Assembly: GCA_046292765.1 (NCBI GenBank)
Contig: JBKBQA010000003.1
Span: forward strand, 124,001 to 188,000
From: PGZG01 sp046292765
GTDB lineage: Bacteria; Pseudomonadota; Gammaproteobacteria; Pseudomonadales; Alcanivoracaceae
Length of the DNA stretch: 64,000 nucleotides
Reading direction: 5' to 3'
In this document: positions 1-8,308 of the stretch, piece by piece
Layout: the number at the start of each line of letters is the position of its first letter
How positions within the stretch are numbered: position 1 is the stretch's first letter
Program-made: the position numbers and the translations under genes
The notes under the pieces: generated by a model
What the model was told of the DNA's origin: nothing
The model's database searches: none
Seen by the model: the letters and a program-made list of their open reading frames with translations, nothing else

Positions 1-1
1 C

Positions 2-1039
2 AATGATGCCCTGCCCATTGATGTCATCATCAGCCCGGAGCAGGTGGTCACCGATTACATCAAGCGTCTGATCGAACACCCCGGCGCTCTGCAGGTAGTG
101 AACTTTGCTGGCGGTCGGGTGCAGTTGGTGGCGGTGCGCGCTTATCACGGCGGCCCTTTGGTGGGCAATGCCATTCGCCAGCTGCGCAAGCACATGCCCA
201 ACGTCGATACCCGGGTGGCTGCGATCTTCCGCCGCAACCGGGCTATCTTGCCGGAAGGCAATACCGTAATTGAAGCAGATGACGAAGTGTTTTTCATTGC
301 CGCCCGCAACGACATTCGCGCCGTGATGAGCGAGCTGCGCCGGTTGGAGCACAACTACAAGCGAGTGGTGATCGCCGGCGGCGGTAATATCGGTTTTCGC
401 CTCGCCAAGAGCATCGAGAGCCGCTACAACGTCAAGATCATCGAGCGCAACGAAGAGCGCTGCCATGTGCTGTCGGAGCAGCTTCAGCACACGGTGGTAA
501 TGCATGGTACCGGAACCGACCGCGACCGGCTGGTAAAGGCGAATATCGAAAGTGCCGATGTGTTCTGCGCCCTGACCAATGATGACGAAGCCAACATCAT
601 GGCGTCGCTGCTGGCCAAGCGCCTCGGCGCCCGCAAGGTGATGACCCTGATCAGCAACCCGGCCTACGTTGATCTGGTTCAGGGCCATGACATTGATATT
701 GCCATCTCCCCCCAGCAGGCCACCATTGGCAGCCTGCTCACCCACGTTCGTCGAGGCGACATCGTCAACGTTTACTCGCTGCGCCGTGGTGCCGCTGAGG
801 CCATTGAAGCGGTGGCCCATGGCGATGCCCGCAGCTCGAAAGTGGTTGGCAAGCGAATCGAGGACATTGATCTGCCGGAGGGCACCACTATTGGCGCCGT
901 TGTGCGCCATGAAAAAGTGCTTATTGCCCACGACCACATTGTTATCGAGCCGGAGGATCACGTCATACTGTTCGTGATGGACCGCCGTCGTATCCGCGAC
1001 GTCGAAAAACTGTTCCAGGTCGGGTTTACCTTCTTCTGA
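2..1039 (+). CDS. trkA: Trk potassium uptake protein TrkA (5' end outside window)
   Basis: This is the cytoplasmic NAD-binding regulatory subunit of the Trk potassium transporter. The frame is open from the first base of the window, so the N-terminus is missing; 345 codons remain of about 458 usual for gammaproteobacterial TrkA. The visible part contains the end of the first RCK unit and then a full second RCK_N domain with the dinucleotide-binding loop AGGGNIG, an acidic residue at the end of the next strand (IIERNE), and a final TrkA_C domain ending near DRRRIRDVEK. The partner gene trkH starts 1 nt after the stop, so the two are co-translated. The GTG at 44 is internal and is not the real start. 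Confidence 0.95.
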   Translation, partial: NDALPIDVIISPEQVVTDYIKRLIEHPGALQVVNFAGGRVQLVAVRAYHGGPLVGNAIRQLRKHMPNVDTRVAAIFRRNRAILPEGNTVIEADDEVFFIAARNDIRAVMSELRRLEHNYKRVVIAGGGNIGFRLAKSIESRYNVKIIERNEERCHVLSEQLQHTVVMHGTGTDRDRLVKANIESADVFCALTNDDEANIMASLLAKRLGARKVMTLISNPAYVDLVQGHDIDIAISPQQATIGSLLTHVRRGDIVNVYSLRRGAAEAIEAVAHGDARSSKVVGKRIEDIDLPEGTTIGAVVRHEKVLIAHDHIVIEPEDHVILFVMDRRRIRDVEKLFQVGFTFF

Positions 1040-1040
1040 T

Positions 1041-2489
1041 ATGCATCTGACCCTGATCGCCAAGATCCTCGGTATGCTGCTGATGGTGTTCAGCATCACC
1101 ATGCTGTCACCGGTACTGGTGGCGTGGATTTACAACGATGGCATGCAGCTGCCGTTCTTGACCGCCTTCGCCCTCACCTTCAGTAGCGGGCTGGCGCTGT
1201 GGATGATGTTCTTCCGCGTCCGTGACGAACTTGGCACCCGCGATGGCTTTCTCGTTGTAACGCTTTTCTGGACCGTGTTGGGCATCATCGGCTCGCTGCC
1301 GTTCCTGCTGATTCTCGATATCTCCACCACTGATGCGGTATTTGAATCGATGTCAGGGCTGACAACCACCGGCGCCAGCGTGCTGTCCGGACTCGATGAC
1401 ATGGCGCCGTCACTGCTCTACTACCGCCAGCAGCTGCAATGGCTCGGTGGCATGGGCGTTATCGTGCTGGCGGTGGCGATTCTGCCAATGCTGGGTGTGG
1501 GTGGCATGCAGCTCTACAAGGCCGAAATCCCTGGGCCGATGAAAGAAGCCAAGCTGACACCGCGAATTGCCGAAACCGCCAAGGCGTTGTGGTATGTGTA
1601 CCTGACCGTGACGCTGGCCTGCATTGGTGGCTATTGGCTCGCGGGCATGAACCTGTTCGATGCCATCTGCCACGCCTACAGCACGGTCGCCACCGGCGGT
1701 TTCGCCACCCGGGATGCGAGTCTTGCCGCCTTTGATAGTGCGGCAGTGGACGGCGTGGCCACCTTCTTCATGTTCCTCTGCGGCGCCAGCTTTGCGTTGA
1801 TGTTCTCGGCACTGCGCCGCGGCTCGATCCGCACTTTCTTTCTGGATCCCGAGTTCCGCTTCTACACCGGCCTGATGTTCATCTATCTGGTGGTCGTGTC
1901 GGTGATTCTCTGGATCAATCAGAGCTACGACAGTCTTGGCGATACTCTCCGTCATGCCGCTTTTCAGGTGGCGTCGTTCGGTACCGGCACCGGCCTCACC
2001 AGCACCGATGCCACCGTCAGCTGGCCGGTGCCGCTGCTGCTGCTCCTGGTGTTCACCTCCTTTGTCAGTGGCTGTGCCGGCTCCACCACCGCAGGCATGA
2101 AGGTGGTCCGAGTTGCGCTGATGCTGCACCAGAGCCTGCGTGAGCTGCGTCGACTGATCTACCCTCATGGCATCTTTGCCCTGCGTTTCGGCCAACGCAC
2201 GGTCAATGATCAGGTGTTGCAGGCGGTGTGGGGTTTTATCGGCGTTTACATTACCATTGCCGTCCTGCTGACGCTGGCCATGGCGGCCACCGGCATGGAC
2301 CTCACCACCGCCTTCTCCACCGTGGCGGCCTCCCTGAACACCCTGGGTGTCGGGATTGGCGGGGTGGCTGGCGGGTTCGCAGAGATCGCCACCGAGGCAA
2401 AATGGCTGATGTGTATTGCCATGTTGCTGGGACGGTTGGAGGTATTCACTATCCTGGTGCTGCTCACTCCGGTGTTCTGGCGCCAGTAA
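1041..2489 (+). CDS. trkH: Trk potassium uptake membrane protein TrkH
   Basis: This is the potassium-translocating membrane subunit of the Trk system; its 482 residues match the usual length (about 483). The sequence is hydrophobic throughout and carries the selectivity-filter-like repeats of the Trk/Ktr family: MSGLTTTGASVL, YSTVATGGFATR, SFGTGTGLTST and the last pore loop SLNTLGVGIGG. The cytoplasmic loop with FVSGCAGSTTAGMKVVR is also typical of TrkH. It directly follows trkA and probably shares its transcript. The long frame on the opposite strand (1410-3023) is a shadow of this gene. Confidence 0.95.
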   Translation: MHLTLIAKILGMLLMVFSITMLSPVLVAWIYNDGMQLPFLTAFALTFSSGLALWMMFFRVRDELGTRDGFLVVTLFWTVLGIIGSLPFLLILDISTTDAVFESMSGLTTTGASVLSGLDDMAPSLLYYRQQLQWLGGMGVIVLAVAILPMLGVGGMQLYKAEIPGPMKEAKLTPRIAETAKALWYVYLTVTLACIGGYWLAGMNLFDAICHAYSTVATGGFATRDASLAAFDSAAVDGVATFFMFLCGASFALMFSALRRGSIRTFFLDPEFRFYTGLMFIYLVVVSVILWINQSYDSLGDTLRHAAFQVASFGTGTGLTSTDATVSWPVPLLLLLVFTSFVSGCAGSTTAGMKVVRVALMLHQSLRELRRLIYPHGIFALRFGQRTVNDQVLQAVWGFIGVYITIAVLLTLAMAATGMDLTTAFSTVAASLNTLGVGIGGVAGGFAEIATEAKWLMCIAMLLGRLEVFTILVLLTPVFWRQ

Positions 2490-2507
2490 TTCCGAGGACG
2501 TTATCAG

Positions 2508-3107
2508 ATGGCAAAGAATATCTATCCGCACGAAGGTGTGGTGAAGCGTGAGCACCGTGAGCGCCTGCTGGGGCAGCGTGGGGTAACCCTGTGGTTTACC
2601 GGCCTGTCCGGTGCCGGCAAGTCGACGCTGGCGGTGGCGGTGGAAGAGGCCCTGCACCAGCTCGGCAACCTGACCTATATCCTCGATGGCGATAACATCC
2701 GTGGCGGCATCAACAACAACCTTGGTTTCTCTCCGGAGGACCGCAAGGAAAACATCCGTCGCATTGCCGAGATCGCCAAGCTGTTCCGCGAAGCTGGTGT
2801 GATCACGCTGACCGCGTTCATCTCGCCCTACCGCGAAGACCGGCAGTTGGCCCGCGATCTGGCCGGTACCGATGATTTCATCGAGGTGTTCGTTGATGCC
2901 TCGCTGGATGCGTGTGAATCCCGTGATCCCAAGGGTCTTTACAAGAAGGCCCGCGCCGGCCAGATCCCGGAATTTACCGGTATCAGCGCCCCCTATGAGC
3001 AGCCGGAATCCGCCGAAATCCATGTCCGCACTGATCAGCAGTCGCTACAGGAATGCGTCCAGCAAGTGCTGACCTACCTGCGTGACAAGAAGCTGATCAG
3101 CGGCTGA
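2508..3107 (+). CDS. cysC: Adenylylsulfate kinase (APS kinase)
   Basis: The enzyme phosphorylates adenylyl sulfate (APS) to PAPS in sulfate assimilation, in the cytoplasm. The 199-residue protein has the P-loop GLSGAGKST near residue 32, the LDGDNIR substrate motif, GFSPEDRKENIRR and FISPYREDR, all diagnostic for CysC, and the normal length of a stand-alone enzyme. The ATG at 2508 follows a purine-rich GAGGACG stretch. It lies 18 nt after trkH, so it may be read through from the trk operon, although the functions are unrelated. No cysDN genes are visible nearby. Confidence 0.95.
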   Translation: MAKNIYPHEGVVKREHRERLLGQRGVTLWFTGLSGAGKSTLAVAVEEALHQLGNLTYILDGDNIRGGINNNLGFSPEDRKENIRRIAEIAKLFREAGVITLTAFISPYREDRQLARDLAGTDDFIEVFVDASLDACESRDPKGLYKKARAGQIPEFTGISAPYEQPESAEIHVRTDQQSLQECVQQVLTYLRDKKLISG

Positions 3108-3128
3108 TTTCGTCCGCTTTTCTGCCAT

Positions 3129-3154
3129 AAAAAAAGGCGGCCCAGTGGGCCGCC
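3129..3154 (-). terminator. Intrinsic terminator of the downstream alkane monooxygenase gene
   Basis: An 8-bp perfect GC stem (GGCGGCCC at 3136-3143 with GGGCCGCC at 3147-3154, loop AGT) is followed, on the minus strand, by a run of seven T. It lies 20 nt past the stop of the minus-strand alkB gene. It could also slow plus-strand transcription leaving cysC. Confidence 0.85.
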
Positions 3155-3173
3155 ATCACGGAGAACAAAGCGT

Positions 3174-4331
3174 TCAGTTGGCGGCGATGTTGTTGACCCG
3201 CTTGTTGTCACGGAACAGCTGATCCATCTCACCCTCGTAGTAAGCCTCCACTCGCGGATTCATCACCGCCTTCCACAGTGGCGGAATCAGCGCCAGTACA
3301 AACATCGAGGCATAACCGCCCGGCAGCTGCGGGCTTTCCTCATAGTGACGCAGCACCTGATAGCGACGCTTGGCATAGGCGTGGTGATCGCTGTGACGCT
3401 GCAGATGGAACAGCAGCAGGTTGGTCAGCAGGTAATTTGAGTTCCAGCTGTGGGCCGGAGTAACGCGCTCGAACTTGCCGTTATCCAGCACCCTGCGATG
3501 CAGGCCGTAATGCTCAATGTAGTTCACCACTTCCAGCGTCAGGCCGGCGAACAGGCTCTGGGCCAGGAAGAACAGTACGCCCATCCAGCCGAACGCGACG
3601 AAGAACAGCAGCGCCAGCAGCGCCGAGAAGCCGTACCACCAGATCAGCTCGTTGTCCTTGCTGAAGGCCTTTTTGCCCTTGCGCTCCAGATACTCTTTTT
3701 CCAGCCGCCATGCGGCGAGGAAGTTGCGTACCAGCGCCTTCGGCAGAAAGTCATACACGCTCTGGTTGTAGCGTGATGAAGATGCATCTTCCGGCGTCGA
3801 GACATGGACGTGATGACCGCGGACGTGCTCGACCTTGAAGCCGGCATAGGTCACCGAGGCAAGCAACAGACCGCCAGTCCAGTTCTCCAGCTTTGGATCC
3901 TTATGGATCAGTTCGTGGCCGACGTTGATCGCCAGCACGCCGCCGACAATGCCGGTGGATACCAGCCAGCCGATCTGGCCGATGGCGCTGAACAGGTTGC
4001 CATCGACAAACACCCAGCCGGCAAAGGCAATCACCGCCAGCTGCACCGGCAAGCAGATCAGGGTGAACACCCGGTAGATCTTTTCCTCGTTGAGGCTTGG
4101 TACCTGGGTGGCCTCATCCGGGTTGGCCGCATCCTTGCCGATGATGTAATCCAGCACCGGCACGATGGCGAAAATAAAGATCAGCGGGAAGAACGCCCAG
4201 AAGGTGGTGGCAGCACCGGGCTGGCTGGCCATATACCAGGACAGCACCAGCGTGGCCGGGGCGACGAAGACCAGCAGATAGGCCCACTTCTTCATCTTTA
4301 GCATGGTGTTCGGGTCGATTTTCTCGAACAT
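3174..4331 (-). CDS. alkB: Alkane 1-monooxygenase (copy 1)
   Basis: This is an integral-membrane non-haem di-iron hydroxylase that oxidises medium-chain n-alkanes to 1-alkanols with electrons from rubredoxin. All four histidine signatures are present: HELIHK, EHVRGHHVHVSTPEDASSS, NYIEHYGLHRR and LQRHSDHHAYAKRRYQ, together with about six hydrophobic segments in the first 140 and middle residues. I start at the ATG at 4331 (MFEKIDPNTML), which has a GGAGAG ribosome site and matches the start of the neighbouring copy, rather than 49 codons upstream. The product is 385 aa. No rubredoxin, alcohol dehydrogenase or AlkS gene is nearby. A terminator between the two copies suggests separate transcription. 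Confidence 0.96.
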   Translation of the reverse strand: MFEKIDPNTMLKMKKWAYLLVFVAPATLVLSWYMASQPGAATTFWAFFPLIFIFAIVPVLDYIIGKDAANPDEATQVPSLNEEKIYRVFTLICLPVQLAVIAFAGWVFVDGNLFSAIGQIGWLVSTGIVGGVLAINVGHELIHKDPKLENWTGGLLLASVTYAGFKVEHVRGHHVHVSTPEDASSSRYNQSVYDFLPKALVRNFLAAWRLEKEYLERKGKKAFSKDNELIWWYGFSALLALLFFVAFGWMGVLFFLAQSLFAGLTLEVVNYIEHYGLHRRVLDNGKFERVTPAHSWNSNYLLTNLLLFHLQRHSDHHAYAKRRYQVLRHYEESPQLPGGYASMFVLALIPPLWKAVMNPRVEAYYEGEMDQLFRDNKRVNNIAAN

Positions 4332-4404
4332 GATTTTCTCTCCGATACAGACACAGGCAGCCGGAAGGCTGTCGACCAGGACAGCTTCTTTTATTTCGCT
4401 TGAA

Positions 4405-4419
4405 GTGTCAAACAATTCA
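4405..4419 (-). promoter_or_regulatory. 15-bp element shared with the second alkB upstream region
   Basis: GTGTCAAACAATTCA (plus-strand reading) occurs here 74 nt upstream of the alkB start at 4331 and again, identical, at 5777-5791, 79 nt upstream of the other alkB start. Read on the minus strand it contains TTGACA, a possible -35 box. It may be the core promoter or an operator shared by both hydroxylase genes. Confidence 0.6.
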
Positions 4420-4479
4420 GGCGAGATGTGAGGGTAAAATCTGTATACCCTCGACGGCCCAGGCTGGATTCCGGGCACA

Positions 4480-4510
4480 AAAAAAGCCGGATCGCGGGGC
4501 GCTCCGGCTT
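4480..4510 (-). terminator. Intrinsic terminator between the two alkB genes
   Basis: The stem AGCCGGA (4485-4491) with TCCGGCT (4503-4509) is followed on the minus strand by a T run (A tract at 4479-4485 on the plus strand). It lies just after the stop codon of the second alkane monooxygenase, so copy 1 needs its own promoter, consistent with the shared element at 4405-4419. Confidence 0.8.
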
Positions 4511-4537
4511 GCAGAAAATCCTGCTATATCAATGTCT

Positions 4538-5698
4538 TTATTCGGCGGTGGCGGCGATGTTATTGACCCGCTTGCCGGTGCGGAACAGCTGGTCCATCTC
4601 ACCCTGATAATAGGCCTCAACCCGGGGGTTCATGACCTTCTTCCACAGTGGCGGGAACAGCGCCAGTACATACATGGAGGCATAGCCACCCGGCAGCTGC
4701 GGGCTTTCTTCATAGTGGCGCAGCACCTGATAACGACGCTTGGCGTAGGCGTGGTGATCGCTGTGGCGCTGCAACTGGAACAGGGCAATATTGGTCAGCA
4801 GGTAGTTGGAGTTCCAGCTGTGGGCCGGGGTGACCCGCTCATACTTGCCGTTATCCAGCACCCGGCGATGCAGGCCGTAATGCTCAATGTAGTTGATGAT
4901 CTCCAGTGCCAGCGCCGCGAAGAAGCTTTGGCCGAAGAAGAACAACACACCCATCCAGCCCCACAGTGCATAAAATACACCGGCCAGCGCGAACGAGATG
5001 GCATACCACCAGATCAGTTCGTTGTCCTTGCTGATCACCTTCTTGCCCTTGCGCTTCAGGTAGTCCGCTTCCAGCCTCCAGGCATTGATGAAGTTATGCG
5101 GAAAAGCGTGCAGCAGAAACGCATAAAGACCCTGATTGTAGCGCGACGAAGACGCATCATCGGGAGTAGACACGGTGACGTGGTGACCGCGTACGTGCTC
5201 GACCTTGAAGCCGGCGTAGGTCACCGAAGCCAGAAAAATACCGCCGGCCCAGTTTTCGATTTTCGGATCCTTGTGAATTAACTCATGGCCCAGATTAATG
5301 GCGATGATGCCGCCGACGGTGCCAATGGACAGCATCCAGCCGAGCATGCCGAACCAGGAATAGTCGTTGGCCATAAAGATGTAGCCGCCCCAGAACAGCA
5401 CGCCGAACCAGATCGGCACCATCAGCAGGGTGAACCAGCGATACAGCTTTTCTTCAGACAGCGATGGGACTTCCAGCGCCTCGTCCGGGTTGGCGGAGTC
5501 CTTGCCGATGATGTAGTCGAGAATCGGGATAATCCCGAAGATGGTGAAATAGATGAACCAGGCCCAGTAGTCCTGAGTGCCGGATTCCCGGCCGGCCAGT
5601 GCGCTCAGCGGCAGGATCGGCAGTAGTGCCAACCAGAAGAGCGGATAGCCGATCTTCTTTACCTTCAGCATGGTTTTCGGATCAACATTCTCGAACAT
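4538..5698 (-). CDS. alkB: Alkane 1-monooxygenase (copy 2)
   Basis: This 386-residue paralogue of the neighbouring gene has the complete histidine set: HELIHK at about residue 138, EHVRGHH at about 167, NYIEHYGLHRR and LQRHSDHHA. The C-terminal half, from the second histidine box on, is nearly identical to copy 1, while the N-terminal membrane segments differ more, which may reflect different alkane chain-length ranges (inference). It is divergent from a GntR regulator gene, the arrangement reported for alkB2 of Alcanivorax borkumensis. The start MFENVDPKTML is preceded by GGGTAGAGACC. It ends at its own terminator. Confidence 0.96.
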   Translation of the reverse strand: MFENVDPKTMLKVKKIGYPLFWLALLPILPLSALAGRESGTQDYWAWFIYFTIFGIIPILDYIIGKDSANPDEALEVPSLSEEKLYRWFTLLMVPIWFGVLFWGGYIFMANDYSWFGMLGWMLSIGTVGGIIAINLGHELIHKDPKIENWAGGIFLASVTYAGFKVEHVRGHHVTVSTPDDASSSRYNQGLYAFLLHAFPHNFINAWRLEADYLKRKGKKVISKDNELIWWYAISFALAGVFYALWGWMGVLFFFGQSFFAALALEIINYIEHYGLHRRVLDNGKYERVTPAHSWNSNYLLTNIALFQLQRHSDHHAYAKRRYQVLRHYEESPQLPGGYASMYVLALFPPLWKKVMNPRVEAYYQGEMDQLFRTGKRVNNIAATAE

Positions 5699-5776
5699 GG
5701 TCTCTACCCCGCATTTTCTCGTTTTAATGTGCCATTGCTCAATGGCATCGTCGGAGAGTAAGCTCGGCTTATTGAG

Positions 5777-5791
5777 GTGTCAAACAATTCA
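5777..5791 (-). promoter_or_regulatory. 15-bp element upstream of alkB copy 2
   Basis: Identical copy of GTGTCAAACAATTCA found at 4405-4419. On the minus strand TTGACA is followed after 17 nt by TACTCT, a plausible weak -10, so this may be the sigma-70-type promoter. It lies in the divergent gap between alkB and the GntR-family gene, where that regulator could bind. Confidence 0.6.
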
Positions 5792-5879
5792 TGGATGATC
5801 GATGGTATCGTTCTGACCGGTGGGCCGCCACGTCGCCGGGAGCGGACCAGTTTCTCGGAACAACAGGGGATAGCAACCA

Positions 5880-6584
5880 ATGAACATTCGCAGCGCCAGC
5901 CTGAGTGAGCAGATTGCCAGCCATCTGGCCGGGCAGATTGTCCGCTGGGAGCTCGCGCCGGGCGCCCACCTCGCCGAGCTGGAGCTGGCACGCCAGCTAG
6001 ATGTGAGCACCAACTCACTTCGTGAGGCCTTCCGCTTGCTGGAGAGGCAGCATCTGATCGAGATCCAGCCGCGTCGCGGCGCCCGGGTCTGCGACGTCAC
6101 CGAAACCCAGGTGCGTGACCTCTACGACTTCCTGTTCCTGCTGCTTGCCGAGCTCGCAGGCCGGGCGGCCCGAACCTGGCAGGGTCAGCAGATGGCGGAT
6201 CTTGCCGCCATGCTGCCGGACTTCGAGCGGTTCCATGCCAGCAACGACATTGGTGCCGCCCACGAGGTGGCGTTCCGCTTCGTCTCAATCGCGGTGCAGC
6301 GCTTCGCCGGTAACCACTATCTGGCTGAGGACATCGAAGATATGCTCCCCCTGCTGCGTCGCTACTCCTGGCTGGCGCTCAAGGAGGAAACCTCGGAGCT
6401 GGATGTGTCGCTGGTTATCTTCCAGAACCTGCTGCGCAATGTGCTCACCCGCAATGCCGAAGCGGCAGCGGCGGATATCCGCGAGTACGGCGACAAGCAG
6501 TGCCAGATCGTTCTTCGAGCCATCGCCAAACGGTCTGCAGCCCGACCTGAGGCAATGGCCCGATTGAACTCCTTACAGGGTTAG
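5880..6584 (+). CDS. GntR-family (FCD subfamily) transcriptional regulator
   Basis: This 234-residue protein has an N-terminal winged helix-turn-helix of the GntR family (about residues 8-70, with LARQLDVSTNSLREAFRLLE as recognition region and the wing RRGARV) and an all-helical FCD-type effector domain behind it. It is divergently placed to the second alkane monooxygenase, so control of that gene is likely; in A. borkumensis a GntR regulator also sits beside alkB2. The effector is unknown; FCD domains bind carboxylates, so a fatty-acid-like product is possible. Its stop codon lies inside the CIRCE element of rpoH. Confidence 0.88.
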   Translation: MNIRSASLSEQIASHLAGQIVRWELAPGAHLAELELARQLDVSTNSLREAFRLLERQHLIEIQPRRGARVCDVTETQVRDLYDFLFLLLAELAGRAARTWQGQQMADLAAMLPDFERFHASNDIGAAHEVAFRFVSIAVQRFAGNHYLAEDIEDMLPLLRRYSWLALKEETSELDVSLVIFQNLLRNVLTRNAEAAAADIREYGDKQCQIVLRAIAKRSAARPEAMARLNSLQG

Positions 6585-6607
6585 CACTCTAAGTTGGCGA
6601 GTGCTAA
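6581..6607 (+). promoter_or_regulatory. CIRCE operator (HrcA binding site) upstream of rpoH
   Basis: TTAGCACTC (6581-6589), a 9-nt spacer and GAGTGCTAA (6599-6607) form the exact 9-9-9 CIRCE consensus. It lies about 32 nt before the rpoH start, so HrcA should repress the heat-shock sigma factor gene itself. The palindrome overlaps the end of the GntR-family gene. Confidence 0.92.
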
Positions 6608-6638
6608 CATCAGGTCCATCTGACCCATGGGGGATGCA

Positions 6639-7502
6639 ATGAATACCCAGTTACAGCCACTTCAGGTATTGGCCATCGGCGTTCCGGGCGACAACCTTGA
6701 TGCCTATATTCGAGCCGCCAGCAGCGTGCCGGTGCTCACCGTTGAGGAAGAGCGGGCACTGGCAGAGCGCCTCTACTTTGAAGACGATCTGGACGCCGCC
6801 CGCAATCTGGTGCTGAGCCACCTGCGCTTTGTGGTTCATATCGCCCGCAGTTACGGCGGCTACGGCCTGCCGATCGGCGACCTGATTCAGGAAGGTAACA
6901 TTGGCCTGATGAAGGCCGTGCGTCGCTTCGATCCGACCAAGGGTGTGCGTCTGGTGTCCTTCGCCGTGCACTGGATTCGGGCCGAGATCCACGAGTTCGT
7001 GATTCGCAACTGGCGCATCGTCAAGGTTGCCACCACCAAGTCGCAGCGCAAACTGTTCTTCAATCTGCGTGGCCAGAAGCAGCGTCTTGGCCGGCTGACG
7101 GTAGAAGAGGCGTCGCGGGTTGCCGAAGATCTCGGCGTGACGCTGGCGGATGTGCAGGAAATGGAAGGCCGGCTGGCAGCCTTTGACAGCTCCTTCGATG
7201 CACCGCTGGACGAAGACGATGACAGCACCGTGCTGGCGCCGGCGCAGTATCTGGTAGCCAATGAGGCCGATCCGGCGGATGTGGTCAGCAATGACCAGTT
7301 GGAGCAACGCCATGGCCGGCAGCTGACACTGGCGCTGAATAATCTCGATCAGCGCAGCCGCGATATTCTCGAGCGTCGCTGGCTGGCAGATGACAAGGCC
7401 ACCCTGCAGGAGTTGGCGGACGAGTATGGCGTGTCCGCCGAGAGGATTCGTCAGCTGGAAAACAGCGCCATTGGCAAGCTGCGTAATGCCATGCTGGCCT
7501 GA
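6639..7502 (+). CDS. rpoH: RNA polymerase heat-shock sigma factor RpoH (sigma-32)
   Basis: This is the alternative sigma factor for heat-shock promoters. Region 2 is almost identical to the E. coli protein: LSHLRFVVHIARSYGGYGLP, DLIQEGNIGLMKAVRRFDP and the RpoH box region VKVATTKSQRKLFFNLR. The C-terminal sigma-4 helix-turn-helix ends ELADEYGVSAERIRQLE. I choose the ATG at 6639, which follows a GGGGG ribosome site and gives 287 aa (usual about 284), over the ATG at 6627. A CIRCE element precedes the gene, implying HrcA control on top of any post-transcriptional control. Confidence 0.96.
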   Translation: MNTQLQPLQVLAIGVPGDNLDAYIRAASSVPVLTVEEERALAERLYFEDDLDAARNLVLSHLRFVVHIARSYGGYGLPIGDLIQEGNIGLMKAVRRFDPTKGVRLVSFAVHWIRAEIHEFVIRNWRIVKVATTKSQRKLFFNLRGQKQRLGRLTVEEASRVAEDLGVTLADVQEMEGRLAAFDSSFDAPLDEDDDSTVLAPAQYLVANEADPADVVSNDQLEQRHGRQLTLALNNLDQRSRDILERRWLADDKATLQELADEYGVSAERIRQLENSAIGKLRNAMLA

Positions 7503-7510
7503 TGGATACA

Positions 7511-7540
7511 TGTAGGAGCGGCCGACCGGCCGCTCCTACA
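7511..7540. repeat. REP-like perfect palindrome
   Basis: TGTAGGAGCGGCCG (7511-7524), a 2-nt loop and its exact complement (7527-7540) sit in the short gap between the convergent rpoH and FAH-family genes. It resembles the GTAGGAGCGGC class of repetitive extragenic palindromes of pseudomonads and relatives and may also act as a terminator for both genes. A weaker relative is at 52786-52815. Confidence 0.7.
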
Positions 7541-7551
7541 CCGTTCGAATT

Positions 7552-8265
7552 CTACCAGCGCTCACGAATCTCGTTGCCTGCTACTTCTTCAGTGTCGGTC
7601 CTTGCCGTCACAGCGGTGCTGACCTTGAGCGTGTTGCCAAAGGTGGCAACCAGTTGATCGCCCGGCTGCAACGCCGCAACGCCACTTGGCGTGCCGGCAA
7701 GAATGATATCGCCCGGTTCCAGGGTGAACACCTTGCTCATCTGCGCCACCAGCTGAAATACCGGAAACAGCATCTGCGTGGTGTTGCCACGCTGGCGCAG
7801 CTCGCCATTCACTTCCAGTGAAATCTCGATCGGCTGTTTCCACGACACACCGCGCGCATCAATAAAGCCGGACACCGGACAGGCACCATCAAACGCCTTG
7901 GCCCGCTCCCAGGGGTGCCCTTTCTTTTTCAGTTCGCTTTGCAGATCGCGCAGGGTTAAATCCAGCCCCAGACCAAACCCGGCCATGCTCCACTGCGCTG
8001 TCAGCGCGTCGACATTCTGCAAACGCTCGCTCACCAGCAGCGCCATCTCGATCTCGTGATGCACCTCGCCCTGATCCGTCGGGATGCTGAAAGACGGGGC
8101 CATCGACACCAGCGACGAAGCCGGTTTGATAAACAGGATCGGCGCATCCGGCACTTCATTGCCCAGCTCGCGAGCATGCTCGGCATAATTGCGACCAACA
8201 CAGACGACCTTGCCAACAGGAAGGTCGATGGCAGAGCCATCAATCCAGCGGTGTACATATTTCAT
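7552..8265 (-). CDS. Fumarylacetoacetate hydrolase (FAH) family protein
   Basis: This 237-residue protein belongs to the FAH superfamily, which hydrolyses or hydrates beta-diketo and acylpyruvate acids using a divalent metal. Visible signatures are VCVGRNYAEHARELGNE near the start, the metal-binding acidic residues of HHEIEMALLV, and the conserved end LEPGDIILAGTPSGV. Length and layout match the YcgM/fumarylpyruvate hydrolase branch. The start at MKYVHRW follows a GAGGGAAATTC stretch. The substrate cannot be read from the sequence. It is co-directional with the FAD oxidase downstream of serA. Confidence 0.88.
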   Translation of the reverse strand: MKYVHRWIDGSAIDLPVGKVVCVGRNYAEHARELGNEVPDAPILFIKPASSLVSMAPSFSIPTDQGEVHHEIEMALLVSERLQNVDALTAQWSMAGFGLGLDLTLRDLQSELKKKGHPWERAKAFDGACPVSGFIDARGVSWKQPIEISLEVNGELRQRGNTTQMLFPVFQLVAQMSKVFTLEPGDIILAGTPSGVAALQPGDQLVATFGNTLKVSTAVTARTDTEEVAGNEIRERW

Positions 8266-8308
8266 GAATTTCCCTCGCCGCATTGCACGGTGCCCGCCGC
8301 ATTAAGAA

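Noticed and set aside
1410..3023. 537-codon frame opposite trkH and cysC
   Set aside because: Both plus-strand genes are certain; the antisense frame has a composition typical of GC-rich shadows and no family resemblance.
4400..5281. Plus-strand frame opposite the second alkane monooxygenase, partly repeated at 3450-3776
   Set aside because: The similarity between the two antisense frames follows from the similarity of the two alkB genes themselves.
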